A model generated the notes under the pieces. The model was not told where the DNA came from and ran no database searches. It saw only the letters and a program-made list of their open reading frames with translations. 10,074 bases of DNA, from positions 1 to 10,074 of the forward strand of contig PBZZ01000078.1 in the NCBI GenBank assembly GCA_002730365.1. The letters are read 5' to 3'. How positions within the stretch are numbered: the stretch's first letter is position 1; every line of letters begins with the position of its first letter. A program made the position numbers and the translations under genes. This DNA comes from Deltaproteobacteria bacterium (GTDB taxonomy: Bacteria; SAR324; NAC60-12). Shown one piece after another: positions 1-6,117 of the stretch.

Positions 1-492
1 ATAGGCCTCTCGGTTGTAATCCAGCAGATCCAGCTTGTTGACCACGACCGCCACGTGCTGCAGTCCTAGCAAGCGAACCGCTGCCAAATGACGACGTGTT
101 TGGGAGAGTACCCCCTTGCGAGCATCGACGAGTAGGAGAGCGAGCTGACAGTGTGAAGCTCCGGTGACCATGTTGGCGGTGTACTGCTCATGGCCTGGGG
201 TGTCGGCGACAATGAACTTGCGCTGCTCCGTGCTGAAGTAGCGATAGGCAACATCAATCGTGATGCCCTGCTCCCGCTCGGCCTGCAGGCCATCCAACAG
301 CAAGGAGAGATCCGGTTCTGCCAAACCCCTTTTGAGTTGGTCGACTCTCAGAGTTGCCAGCTGATCATCTGGGACTAGTCCGGCATCGTAGAGCAAACGA
401 CCAATGAGAGTACTCTTGCCATCATCCACGCTTCCACAGGTCAGGACACGAAGCAGGTCTTTCTGTAGGTGTTTTTCAAGAAGGGGGGTCAT
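1..492 (-). CDS. cysN: Sulfate adenylyltransferase subunit 1 (CysN), N-terminal part, cut by window edge
   Basis: This is the GTPase subunit of ATP sulfurylase, which with CysD converts sulfate and ATP to adenosine 5'-phosphosulfate in the cytoplasm, the first step of sulfate activation. The 164 visible codons run open from an ATG at 492 to the window edge. They hold the translation-factor-type G domain in CysN form: P-loop GSVDDGKS at residues 20-27, the family signature [13 protein letters not shown] around 68-80, G3 motif DTPGHE at 97-102 and G4 motif NKLD at 152-155. The C-terminal half is outside the window, so a CysNC fusion carrying APS kinase (NodQ type) cannot be excluded. No clear Shine-Dalgarno precedes the ATG; the ORF stays open upstream to a possible GTG about 27 bases earlier, but the ATG fits the usual distance to the P-loop. 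No cysD lies directly upstream. The first 300 bases have 176 G+C by my count (about 59%), higher than the neighbours. Confidence 0.93.
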   Translation of the reverse strand, partial: MTPLLEKHLQKDLLRVLTCGSVDDGKSTLIGRLLYDAGLVPDDQLATLRVDQLKRGLAEPDLSLLLDGLQAEREQGITIDVAYRYFSTEQRKFIVADTPGHEQYTANMVTGASHCQLALLLVDARKGVLSQTRRHLAAVRLLGLQHVAVVVNKLDLLDYNREAY

Positions 493-618
493 AACGTTAA
501 ATCTCTGAAGCAACTCCACAAATGTTTTGAGGGAATAATACTGCCATCGGGTCTATCTCTTATGAGCGTGTCGATCAGATTTACCGGATGTTTCTCAATC
601 AGAACAAATCAACTCGAT

Positions 619-647
619 TTTATAAAAAGGGAATAGGGTCTTGTGAT
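619..647 (-). promoter_or_regulatory. Weak promoter candidate for cysN
   Basis: On the minus strand there is a -10-like TATAAA (619-624, five of six matches to TATAAT), a 17-base spacer, and a -35-like ATCACA (642-647, four of six matches to TTGACA). It would leave a leader of about 120 bases before the cysN ATG. The surrounding DNA is AT-rich, so chance matches are likely. Confidence 0.25.
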
Positions 648-721
648 TTTAGAATCAAAAAAAGCATAGGATAAATGTTTTCTAAGCGAAGAAAGTTTGA
701 TCCATAGATCTACTTAGAATG

Positions 722-735
722 ATTGATTAATCGAT
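722..735. repeat. Near-perfect 14-base palindrome, possible operator
   Basis: The sequence ATTGATTAATCGAT is an inverted repeat with one mismatched pair, centred on TTAA. It lies about 230 bases upstream of cysN and 58 bases beyond the rmlC stop. Such a site could bind a dimeric regulator, but no known operator is recognised and the AT-rich context makes a chance occurrence possible. Confidence 0.25.
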
Positions 736-792
736 GACCAGAATAGTGCGGCAAATAGAAAAATAAAGGCAGCCTAATGCGAATCACACCGT

Positions 793-1344
793 TCAATCAA
801 AAACGTCACAGCCCCTCAAGATCGTACCCTGAAGGTCTTTTGGAGAAAGTTGGGGATTCTCAGCAGGCCAATCAATCGACAATTCAGGATCACTCCAGAG
901 CAAGGTTCGCTCATATTCTGGATACCAGTAGTCTGTGGTCTTATAAAGAAATTCTGCGGTTTCACTTAGCACCAGGAATCCGTGGGCAAAGCCCGGTGGA
1001 ATCCAAAGCTGGTGGTGGTTGACAGAGCTAAGTCGGGTGCAGGTATGCTGACCAAAGCATGGAGATGAACGCCGGAGATCTACAACCACATCAAACACCT
1101 CACCATGTGTCACTCTGACAAGCTTTGCCTGAGGATGTCTAATCTGAAAATGTAAACCTCTGAGAACCCCTCGTTGAGAGCAGCTGTGATTGTCCTGGAC
1201 AAAATTTACTGATTTTCTAATCGCTTCTTCAAAATCTCGCTGATTAAAACTTTCCAGAAAAAAACCGCGCTCATCACTGAAAACCTTTGGTTCTAGCAAT
1301 AGAACATCCGCTAAGTTTGTAGGAGTCACTTTCTCATAGGACAT
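793..1344 (-). CDS. rmlC: dTDP-4-dehydrorhamnose 3,5-epimerase (RmlC/RfbC)
   Basis: RmlC epimerises dTDP-4-keto-6-deoxy-D-glucose at C3 and C5 in the third step of dTDP-L-rhamnose synthesis, in the cytoplasm. The 183-residue product has the usual family length and cupin fold signature. Visible motifs are [10 protein letters not shown] at 58-67 with the catalytic base His65, a conserved Lys at 74, the [10 protein letters not shown] cupin strand at 114-123, FLYKTTDYW at 132-140 (holding the expected acid Tyr) and SPKD at 167-170 with the Asp that pairs with the catalytic His. The start is supported by a GGAG ribosome-binding site about ten bases upstream, inside the end of rmlA. It overlaps rmlA by 11 bases, which implies translational coupling. 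rmlB and rmlD are not in the window and are not immediately downstream. Confidence 0.97.
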   Translation of the reverse strand: MSYEKVTPTNLADVLLLEPKVFSDERGFFLESFNQRDFEEAIRKSVNFVQDNHSCSQRGVLRGLHFQIRHPQAKLVRVTHGEVFDVVVDLRRSSPCFGQHTCTRLSSVNHHQLWIPPGFAHGFLVLSETAEFLYKTTDYWYPEYERTLLWSDPELSIDWPAENPQLSPKDLQGTILRGCDVFD

Positions 1345-2227
1345 TTGCTGACTCCTTCAGCAATCGGAGAAGATATTGTCCATATGCATTCTTTGCCAGA
1401 GGTGTGGCAAGCTGTTGAACTTTCTCTGCTGTAATCCACCCTCTGCGATAAGCAATCTCTTCAGGGCAAGCTAACATCAAGCCCTGACGCTTTTGGAGTG
1501 TTGCTACAAAACCTGCAGCTTCCAACAGACTGTCCTGGGTACCTGTGTCCAACCAAGCGAAGCCACGCCCCATCAGTTCCACACGAAGTTTTCCTTGATC
1601 AAGATAAAGCCGATTTAAATCGGTGATCTCCAGTTCTCCACGTGCTGAAGGTTGAAGTTCTGCTGCAAGATTACAGACCTGCTCATCGTAAAAGTACAAT
1701 CCGGTTACTGCAAAGGAACTACGTGGTTTCTTAGGTTTTTCTTCCAAGTTAATGACTTGTTGTTTTTCATCAAATTCAACCACACCATAGCGTTCAGGAT
1801 CATGTACTTGGTATGCAAAAATGGTTGCTCCTGCTGATTGAGAATGAGCACTTTGGAGTTGCTTGACGAGGTCATGTCCATAGAACAGATTATCACCGAG
1901 AATCAAGGTACTAGGATGCTTGTTGATAAAGGATTCTCCCAAAAGAAACGCCTGAGCTAATCCATCTGGTGAAGGCTGAACAGTGTATTGAATCGAGATT
2001 CCCCACTGGGAACCATCTCCAAGGAGTTCTCTGAACAATGGTGTGTGTTCGGGAGTGGAGATGAGCAATACCTCTCGAATACCAGAGAGCATCAAGGTAC
2101 TCAAAGAATAGTATATCATTGGTTTGTCATAGACCGGCAGTAGTTGTTTAGATACTGCTTTAGTCATTGGATAAAGTCTAGTCCCACTTCCTCCAGAGAG
2201 AATTAGGCCTTTTCTTTCCTTTTTCAT
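1334..2227 (-). CDS. rmlA: Glucose-1-phosphate thymidylyltransferase (RmlA/RfbA)
   Basis: RmlA joins dTTP and glucose-1-phosphate to give dTDP-glucose, the first step of dTDP-L-rhamnose synthesis for LPS O-antigen or other surface glycans. The 297-residue product is full length for the family. It shows the nucleotide-binding signature [11 protein letters not shown] at 12-22 followed by [15 protein letters not shown], the LGDN motif at 110-113, EEKP at 162-165, VTGLYFYD at 174-181 and WLDTGT at 225-230, whose Asp is expected to bind metal. The usual Pro after IYY is Ser here (residue 41), a small departure. The ATG at 2227 gives the correct N-terminus but has no clear Shine-Dalgarno; instead a 14-base palindrome sits just upstream (2235-2248). 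It follows the PBP gene by 77 bases and overlaps rmlC, so it is probably in the same operon. Confidence 0.97.
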   Translation of the reverse strand: MKKERKGLILSGGSGTRLYPMTKAVSKQLLPVYDKPMIYYSLSTLMLSGIREVLLISTPEHTPLFRELLGDGSQWGISIQYTVQPSPDGLAQAFLLGESFINKHPSTLILGDNLFYGHDLVKQLQSAHSQSAGATIFAYQVHDPERYGVVEFDEKQQVINLEEKPKKPRSSFAVTGLYFYDEQVCNLAAELQPSARGELEITDLNRLYLDQGKLRVELMGRGFAWLDTGTQDSLLEAAGFVATLQKRQGLMLACPEEIAYRRGWITAEKVQQLATPLAKNAYGQYLLRLLKESANVL

Positions 2228-2234
2228 GGAATTT

Positions 2235-2248
2235 TTTTGAATTCAAAA
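2235..2248. repeat. Perfect 14-base palindrome just upstream of rmlA
   Basis: TTTTGAATTCAAAA is a perfect inverted repeat ending eight bases before the rmlA start codon, where a ribosome-binding site would be expected. It may be an operator, or a structure that limits rmlA translation within the PBP-rmlA-rmlC transcript. It is very AT-rich and could be a chance occurrence; no regulator is recognised. Confidence 0.3.
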
Positions 2249-2304
2249 GTTTTGTTGGATGAAGCAAGCGCTCGAAATTCCATTTTCCGTAACACAGGCC
2301 CAGA

Positions 2305-4398
2305 TTAGGGCAAAGGTATACGATTGCTGCGAGAGGTATCCCAGTTTGAAATGGGTGTCTCTCGGAGGCCAGCTTCTGTCGAGGGTTCACCGACTAAGAG
2401 AGGATCATTCATTCGATATGGATATAGATCTACATCCGGACAAGTACTGTCTGCTAGATCACCGTTAATCGTACAGGTTGGCAGCAGCACATGTTCAGGA
2501 TCATCTGGCGGTCGAAAGTTCTCAAATTTCTTCGAGGCAGTTTTCATGTACTCCTGCCACAGACGCGCAGGAATACTGCCCCCCGTGATTTTCAACATGG
2601 GTCGATTATCATCATATCCCATCCATACCCCTGTCACGAGCCCTGGGACAAAACCAACAAACCAAGCGTCTCTGTATTCAGACGTTGTGCCTGTTTTTCC
2701 TCCAATATCACTTGATGATCCGGACCAGTTCGCATTACGTCCTGTTCCATAAAGAACAGCACCGTTGAGCATACTTCGCATTTGAAATGCTGTCCAATCA
2801 CTCATTACCTGAGTGGATGTAGGAGTAGGCCTTGTGTAGAGCACTCGCCCCTGATTGTCTTCGATTTTTGTTATGAAACTGGGCCCCCAAAAGCGTCCCT
2901 CATCTAAAAAAGGCTGATAGGCAGCAACCAGCTGCAATAGGCTAGTTTCGGCACAACCTAAAGCTGCACAGAGTCCAACGGTGGGATTGATCTCAATCTG
3001 TAGTTTTTTGGCAAATTCTTTAAAATTCTTGTGATCAACCTGTTGAAGAACCTGAACCGCAACCGTATTGATGGACATCTCCAGTGCTTTGGCTAACGTC
3101 ATCGTATCTGCTGTGTAAAGAACCCCGGTTGAACCAGTCAGTTCTCTTTCAAGACCAAATTTTCCATCATAATTGCCTGGAGCGTAGAGGTTCATGAATC
3201 CTTCTTCGTCCTCCCACTCCAGGTTCAAAGGTTCATCTCGCCAGACGGACGCTGGACTCAGCCCATCTTCTAAGGCTAGCGCGTACACTAAGGGTTTGAT
3301 CGCCGATCCAGGTTGACGAACCGCCTGGACTGCACGATTAAACTGTGACTTGCGGAAATCTCTCCCACCCACCAAGGCTCTGACCTCTCCACTGGTAGGA
3401 TCAATACTGATTAAGGCTACTTGTTCCTTACGCTTCTTAGAAAAATTATTGACTACAGTCGATTCTGCTTGTCGCTGTAATTCTGTATCCAGGGTTGTAT
3501 AGACCCGATAACCTCCTCCGTATACAAACGGCAACTGATGAGTATTCTGCATCTCGGAGACAACTTGTTGCGCAAAATAAGCTCCTGTTCCCTGAGATTT
3601 CGGAAGACGAACACTAAGAGGTGCTTGACGAGCTACCTCAATCTGCTCAGTTGGAAGCCAGTTTAAGCGTTCCAACTGTCCCAACACCTGTAGCTGGCGG
3701 TCACGAGCTGATTCTAACCACTCAGATGGATAGAATTCACCTTCGGCAGAAGCATTGGTTGGTATTTTCAAATAAAATTCAGGTCGACGAATGATCCCCG
3801 CCAATAATGAGGATTCAGAGAGGGTCAATTCTGAAGATGACTTATTGAAATAAACCTGGGAAGCCTGCTCCACTCCATAGTTTCCATGTCCGAGATAGAT
3901 TGTATTCAGATAGTTTTCGAGAATTTGAGATTTTGTCAGTCTTTGTTCAAGAGCAAGGGCTAGTAAGGCCTCTCGAACTTTTCTTTCCAAGGTTTTCTCG
4001 GGTGTCAGCAGCATCAACTTGATCATCTGCTGTGTCAAAGTGCTGGCTCCTTGTTTGTAGTCACCACTGCGCAGATTGACCCAAAGCGCTCCAAGAATAC
4101 GAACTGGATCGATTCCAAGATGTTGAAAGAAACGCGAGTCTTCAGCAGCTAAAATACTTAGCCGAAGTGAGTGTGCGGGATGGTTACCGGATACCTGAAT
4201 CCGATTTTCAAGTCCACGGAGGGTATAGAAAGGAACACCGTTTCGATCATACAAAACGGTGTTGGAAGGGGAGCGAGCGATGGCAGTTTCAAACTCAGCT
4301 ACAGACTCCTTGGCCATAGGAACCAAGATCGTATATGCCGCACCTAGTGCTCCCAAAGGTAGTCCTATTATCAGGATTCCCCAGAACAGCCATCGCAT
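2305..4398 (-). CDS. Class A penicillin-binding protein, bifunctional transglycosylase/transpeptidase (PBP1A type)
   Basis: The product polymerises lipid II into glycan strands and cross-links their peptides on the outer face of the inner membrane. An N-terminal membrane anchor spans about residues 3-27. The GT51 domain follows: AAEDSRFFQHLGID at 84-97 with catalytic Glu86, QGASTLTQQ at 116-124, RKVREALLALALE at 139-151, and ILENYLNTIYLGHGNYG at 159-175. The transpeptidase domain has all three motifs: SxxK (Ser365 nucleophile, Lys368) in QPGSAIKPL, SIN at 442-444 and KTGTT at 568-572. Its 697 residues suit a compact PBP1A without large insertions. The C-terminal tail has cysteines at 642 and 653 that could form a periplasmic disulfide (inference). 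The ATG start puts the anchor at the very N-terminus and lies nine bases after the BI-1 family gene, so the two are almost certainly cotranscribed. I leave the symbol blank because mrcA/ponA/pbp1A naming depends on lineage. Confidence 0.95.
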   Translation of the reverse strand: MRWLFWGILIIGLPLGALGAAYTILVPMAKESVAEFETAIARSPSNTVLYDRNGVPFYTLRGLENRIQVSGNHPAHSLRLSILAAEDSRFFQHLGIDPVRILGALWVNLRSGDYKQGASTLTQQMIKLMLLTPEKTLERKVREALLALALEQRLTKSQILENYLNTIYLGHGNYGVEQASQVYFNKSSSELTLSESSLLAGIIRRPEFYLKIPTNASAEGEFYPSEWLESARDRQLQVLGQLERLNWLPTEQIEVARQAPLSVRLPKSQGTGAYFAQQVVSEMQNTHQLPFVYGGGYRVYTTLDTELQRQAESTVVNNFSKKRKEQVALISIDPTSGEVRALVGGRDFRKSQFNRAVQAVRQPGSAIKPLVYALALEDGLSPASVWRDEPLNLEWEDEEGFMNLYAPGNYDGKFGLERELTGSTGVLYTADTMTLAKALEMSINTVAVQVLQQVDHKNFKEFAKKLQIEINPTVGLCAALGCAETSLLQLVAAYQPFLDEGRFWGPSFITKIEDNQGRVLYTRPTPTSTQVMSDWTAFQMRSMLNGAVLYGTGRNANWSGSSSDIGGKTGTTSEYRDAWFVGFVPGLVTGVWMGYDDNRPMLKITGGSIPARLWQEYMKTASKKFENFRPPDDPEHVLLPTCTINGDLADSTCPDVDLYPYRMNDPLLVGEPSTEAGLRETPISNWDTSRSNRIPLP

Positions 4399-4407
4399 TC
4401 AATTCCA

Positions 4408-5091
4408 TCAATCTCTGGACAATCCTAGAATACTCAACAGGGCGGTAAAGAGGTTCAAGATGTCCAAATAGAGAGCCAATGTTGCGGAGATGTACTCGTC
4501 TGTCGCATAGTTACGCATGATGTTTGATGTATCATAAAGGATGAATCCGCTGAAAAGAATCACCCCGACACCCGACATCATGAAGTGCATCATTGGACTC
4601 TGGAACAGGAACATGTTCAACAGACTACCAATTACAACTGTGATTAACCCGACCATCAGGAATCCAGACATGAAGCTGAAATCCTTTTTGGAGAAGACCA
4701 CATACATTGTCAAACCACCAAAGGTAATTGCAGTTAGCGCAAATGCCTGAGTTGCAATGCTGGGTCCAACGGCATAAAGCAGCGGCCCAAGGGTTAGGCC
4801 TGAAACTGTCGTGAAGCTGAACAATGCAACAATATTCAGTCCAGGCTTGTGACGAGCAAACTGGGCAAAGAAAATCAGGCCAATCATCAGAATAAACAAT
4901 ATCATTCTGTTGGAGGCAACAATCGGTAATAGTGGGCCTGTACCTAAGTATGCACCAATGGCTGCTGTTGCCATAGAGGCGGCTAACAACGTGTACACTT
5001 TCTTGATGAACACCAGCCGATCTTCGAGCGAACCGGATTCGACCGTGACCCGACCGAAACTGGCTTCCTGTGCAGTGTTAAAATTTAGCAT
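4408..5091 (-). CDS. Bax inhibitor-1/YccA family membrane protein
   Basis: This is an inner-membrane protein of the BI-1 (TMBIM) family, like E. coli YccA/YbhL and Bacillus YetJ. Members are calcium-leak channels or, for YccA, modulators of the FtsH protease; the role here is not known. The 227-residue product has a hydrophilic N-terminus of about 30 residues and roughly seven hydrophobic segments (about 33-50, 63-79, 86-106, 112-132, 142-162, 168-186, 203-223). The family C-terminal signature is clear: FILYDTSNIM at 183-192 and YLDILNLF at 208-215. Asp187 and Asp210 correspond to the two aspartates that form the pH-sensing pair in YetJ (family knowledge). An AAGGAAAC ribosome-binding site lies just before the ATG. 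It is the first gene of the probable BI-1/PBP/rmlAC operon and has a good promoter candidate upstream. Confidence 0.93.
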   Translation of the reverse strand: MLNFNTAQEASFGRVTVESGSLEDRLVFIKKVYTLLAASMATAAIGAYLGTGPLLPIVASNRMILFILMIGLIFFAQFARHKPGLNIVALFSFTTVSGLTLGPLLYAVGPSIATQAFALTAITFGGLTMYVVFSKKDFSFMSGFLMVGLITVVIGSLLNMFLFQSPMMHFMMSGVGVILFSGFILYDTSNIMRNYATDEYISATLALYLDILNLFTALLSILGLSRD

Positions 5092-5118
5092 TAGTTTCCT
5101 TTTGGCTAAGGAGTAGCG

Positions 5119-5138
5119 AAAAAGTGGGAAACAATCCC
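5119..5138 (-). promoter_or_regulatory. Small hairpin plus T-run in the leader of the BI-1 gene
   Basis: Read on the minus strand, GGGA (5135-5138) and TCCC (5126-5129) can pair across a five-base loop, followed two bases later by five Ts (5119-5123). The layout resembles a minimal intrinsic terminator or attenuator between the promoter candidate and the start codon, but a four-pair stem is weak. It could also be the residual terminator of the upstream HAD operon. Confidence 0.2.
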
Positions 5139-5155
5139 GTTGAGATCTAATTCAA

Positions 5156-5184
5156 AATTTAGCGTATTTTCTTTTACTTGACAA
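5156..5184 (-). promoter_or_regulatory. Sigma-70-like promoter for the BI-1/PBP/rmlAC operon
   Basis: On the minus strand, a -35 TTGTCA (5179-5184, five of six matches to TTGACA) is separated by exactly 17 bases from a -10 TAAATT (5156-5161, four of six matches to TATAAT). Transcription would start near 5149, giving a leader of about 58 bases before the ATG at 5091. The site lies in the 150-base gap after the HAD gene, where a promoter is expected. This is the best promoter match I found in the window. Confidence 0.5.
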
Positions 5185-5241
5185 CCAAATCCGGTCCAAA
5201 TTAGTTCGAATTGGAGCCATATTTAGAATGTTGTGAAGCAA

Positions 5242-5889
5242 TCAACGAATCCAATGCAAGAAGTTGAGCACTTTTGGTCCGTCAAAAAAAGCAAAGTGCT
5301 CCCGATTGTCCTCATTCTCACGCAGCAAGAACGGCACCTGATTCTCCACAGCAGCATCATGATCAGTCATAGAATCCCCAATCATCAAACATTCTTCGGG
5401 TTCCATTTTCGTCTCTTCCAACATCTGCGCTAACACCTCCGGTTTCGTATGGGGGGCACCAAAAACCTTGGAGAAAGGGCTGACTAAATCAATCGCTTCC
5501 AGAATGTGCTCAATCTCATCCTGAGGAGTGCCTGTTACGATGATGTGCTGTTGATCGTGGGGATTGGAGTTCAGGAATTCACGAGCGCCTTCAATCCATG
5601 GGCAGGCAATCACTCCCTCGATCACAGAATCTGCGTAACGCTGACAATACTCCAAGGTCTCCTCTTCACTCAGTTCCTGATTAAACAGTTTTCTAAAATA
5701 ATGAGGAATCTTGATGTGTCGAGAAACTCCGCCATGAAGCAAATGATACTCCCGGACATACTTCCGAACATCTTCACCGTATTCACAGAAAAGTTGATCA
5801 AAAGCCTCTGTCTTCAAAGGTACAGAATCTTTGATAACGCCGTCGAAATCCCAAAAAATCAATTTGTAGGCTTCTGGGTTGAATTCCAT
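5242..5889 (-). CDS. HAD-family hydrolase (phosphoglycolate phosphatase-like)
   Basis: This is a cytoplasmic phosphatase of the haloacid dehalogenase superfamily; the substrate cannot be told from sequence. With the chosen start it has 215 residues. Motif I is DFDGVIKDS with nucleophile Asp14 and acid/base Asp16, motif II is the Thr in VTGTP (about 119), motif III is the Lys in HTKPEVL (149), and motif IV is GDSMTDHD with Asp172 and Asp176 for magnesium. A helical cap domain lies between motifs I and II, as in beta-phosphoglucomutase/Gph-type members. The frame is open further up, with ATGs at 5943 and 5937, which would add up to 18 residues. I prefer the ATG at 5889 because motif I then sits at the usual distance from the N-terminus and because the frameshifted small ORF upstream would stop at 5906. 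The Shine-Dalgarno is weak either way (AGAGTAAAAGA before 5889). The next gene, BI-1, has its own promoter candidate. Confidence 0.85.
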   Translation of the reverse strand: MEFNPEAYKLIFWDFDGVIKDSVPLKTEAFDQLFCEYGEDVRKYVREYHLLHGGVSRHIKIPHYFRKLFNQELSEEETLEYCQRYADSVIEGVIACPWIEGAREFLNSNPHDQQHIIVTGTPQDEIEHILEAIDLVSPFSKVFGAPHTKPEVLAQMLEETKMEPEECLMIGDSMTDHDAAVENQVPFLLRENEDNREHFAFFDGPKVLNFLHWIR

Positions 5890-5905
5890 TCTTTTACTCT
5901 GGGGT

Positions 5906-6117
5906 TTAACGGCCAAGATCTGACATAGCCGAGGCATGGCCATGTTGTAATCGGCCTTCAGTCACAGATCGCTCCGTTCCCAAGGCGTGAATAAGTTCCA
6001 AGCCTGCTAATTCCCCACGTAATTTGGAAGTTTATTGATGATGCTTACCAGAAAATCGTTGGGGCCTTTCCCGCACACATAATCCACCGCAGCAAACCGC
6101 TCATCCGAGATTGTCAT
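5906..6117 (-). pseudogene. Small ORF after valS, apparently split by a one-base frameshift
   Basis: An ATG overlaps the valS stop codon (ATGA arrangement) and is preceded by an AGAAAGG ribosome-binding site inside the end of valS. The frame runs 36 codons (MTISDERFAAVDYVCGKGPN...) and stops with TAG at 6007-6009. A -1 shift at the four-G run (6013-6016 on the plus strand as CCCC) would carry reading on through ELAGLELIHALG... to a TAA at 5906-5908, giving about 70 residues ending 16 bases before the HAD start. That geometry fits a tight valS-small ORF-HAD operon, and both halves have ordinary protein-like composition. I do not recognise the family. It could be a decayed gene, a single-base sequencing or assembly error, programmed frameshifting, or chance. 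If only the first frame is used, the product is a 36-residue peptide encoded at 6007-6117. Confidence 0.35.

Larger units (their letters stand above)
493..792. other. AT-rich intergenic region between rmlC and cysN
   Basis: This 300-base gap separates the end of the rml genes from cysN. I see no convincing coding frame on either strand and no remnant of cysD. It contains a near-perfect 14-base palindrome at 722-735 and a weak sigma-70-like promoter candidate at 619-647 reading towards cysN, both listed separately. There is a T-rich stretch on the minus strand at about 755-765, just after rmlC, but the only hairpin in front of it (AGG/CCT, three pairs) is too small to call a terminator. Confidence 0.6.

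Noticed and set aside
698..712. Two GATC sites four bases apart (GATCCATAGATC), considered as a methylation-controlled switch.
   Set aside because: GATC is short and common, and there is no promoter element overlapping the pair.
2178..2390. A 70-codon open frame on the minus strand spanning the PBP-rmlA gap.
   Set aside because: It overlaps the 3' end of the PBP gene and the start of rmlA in another frame, has no recognisable motif and no ribosome-binding site, and both overlapped genes are certain.
5195..5215. An imperfect inverted repeat (TCCAA...TTGGA with a bulge) downstream of the HAD gene, considered as a terminator.
   Set aside because: There is a bulge in a short AT-rich stem and no T-run follows on the minus strand, so it does not meet the pattern of an intrinsic terminator.
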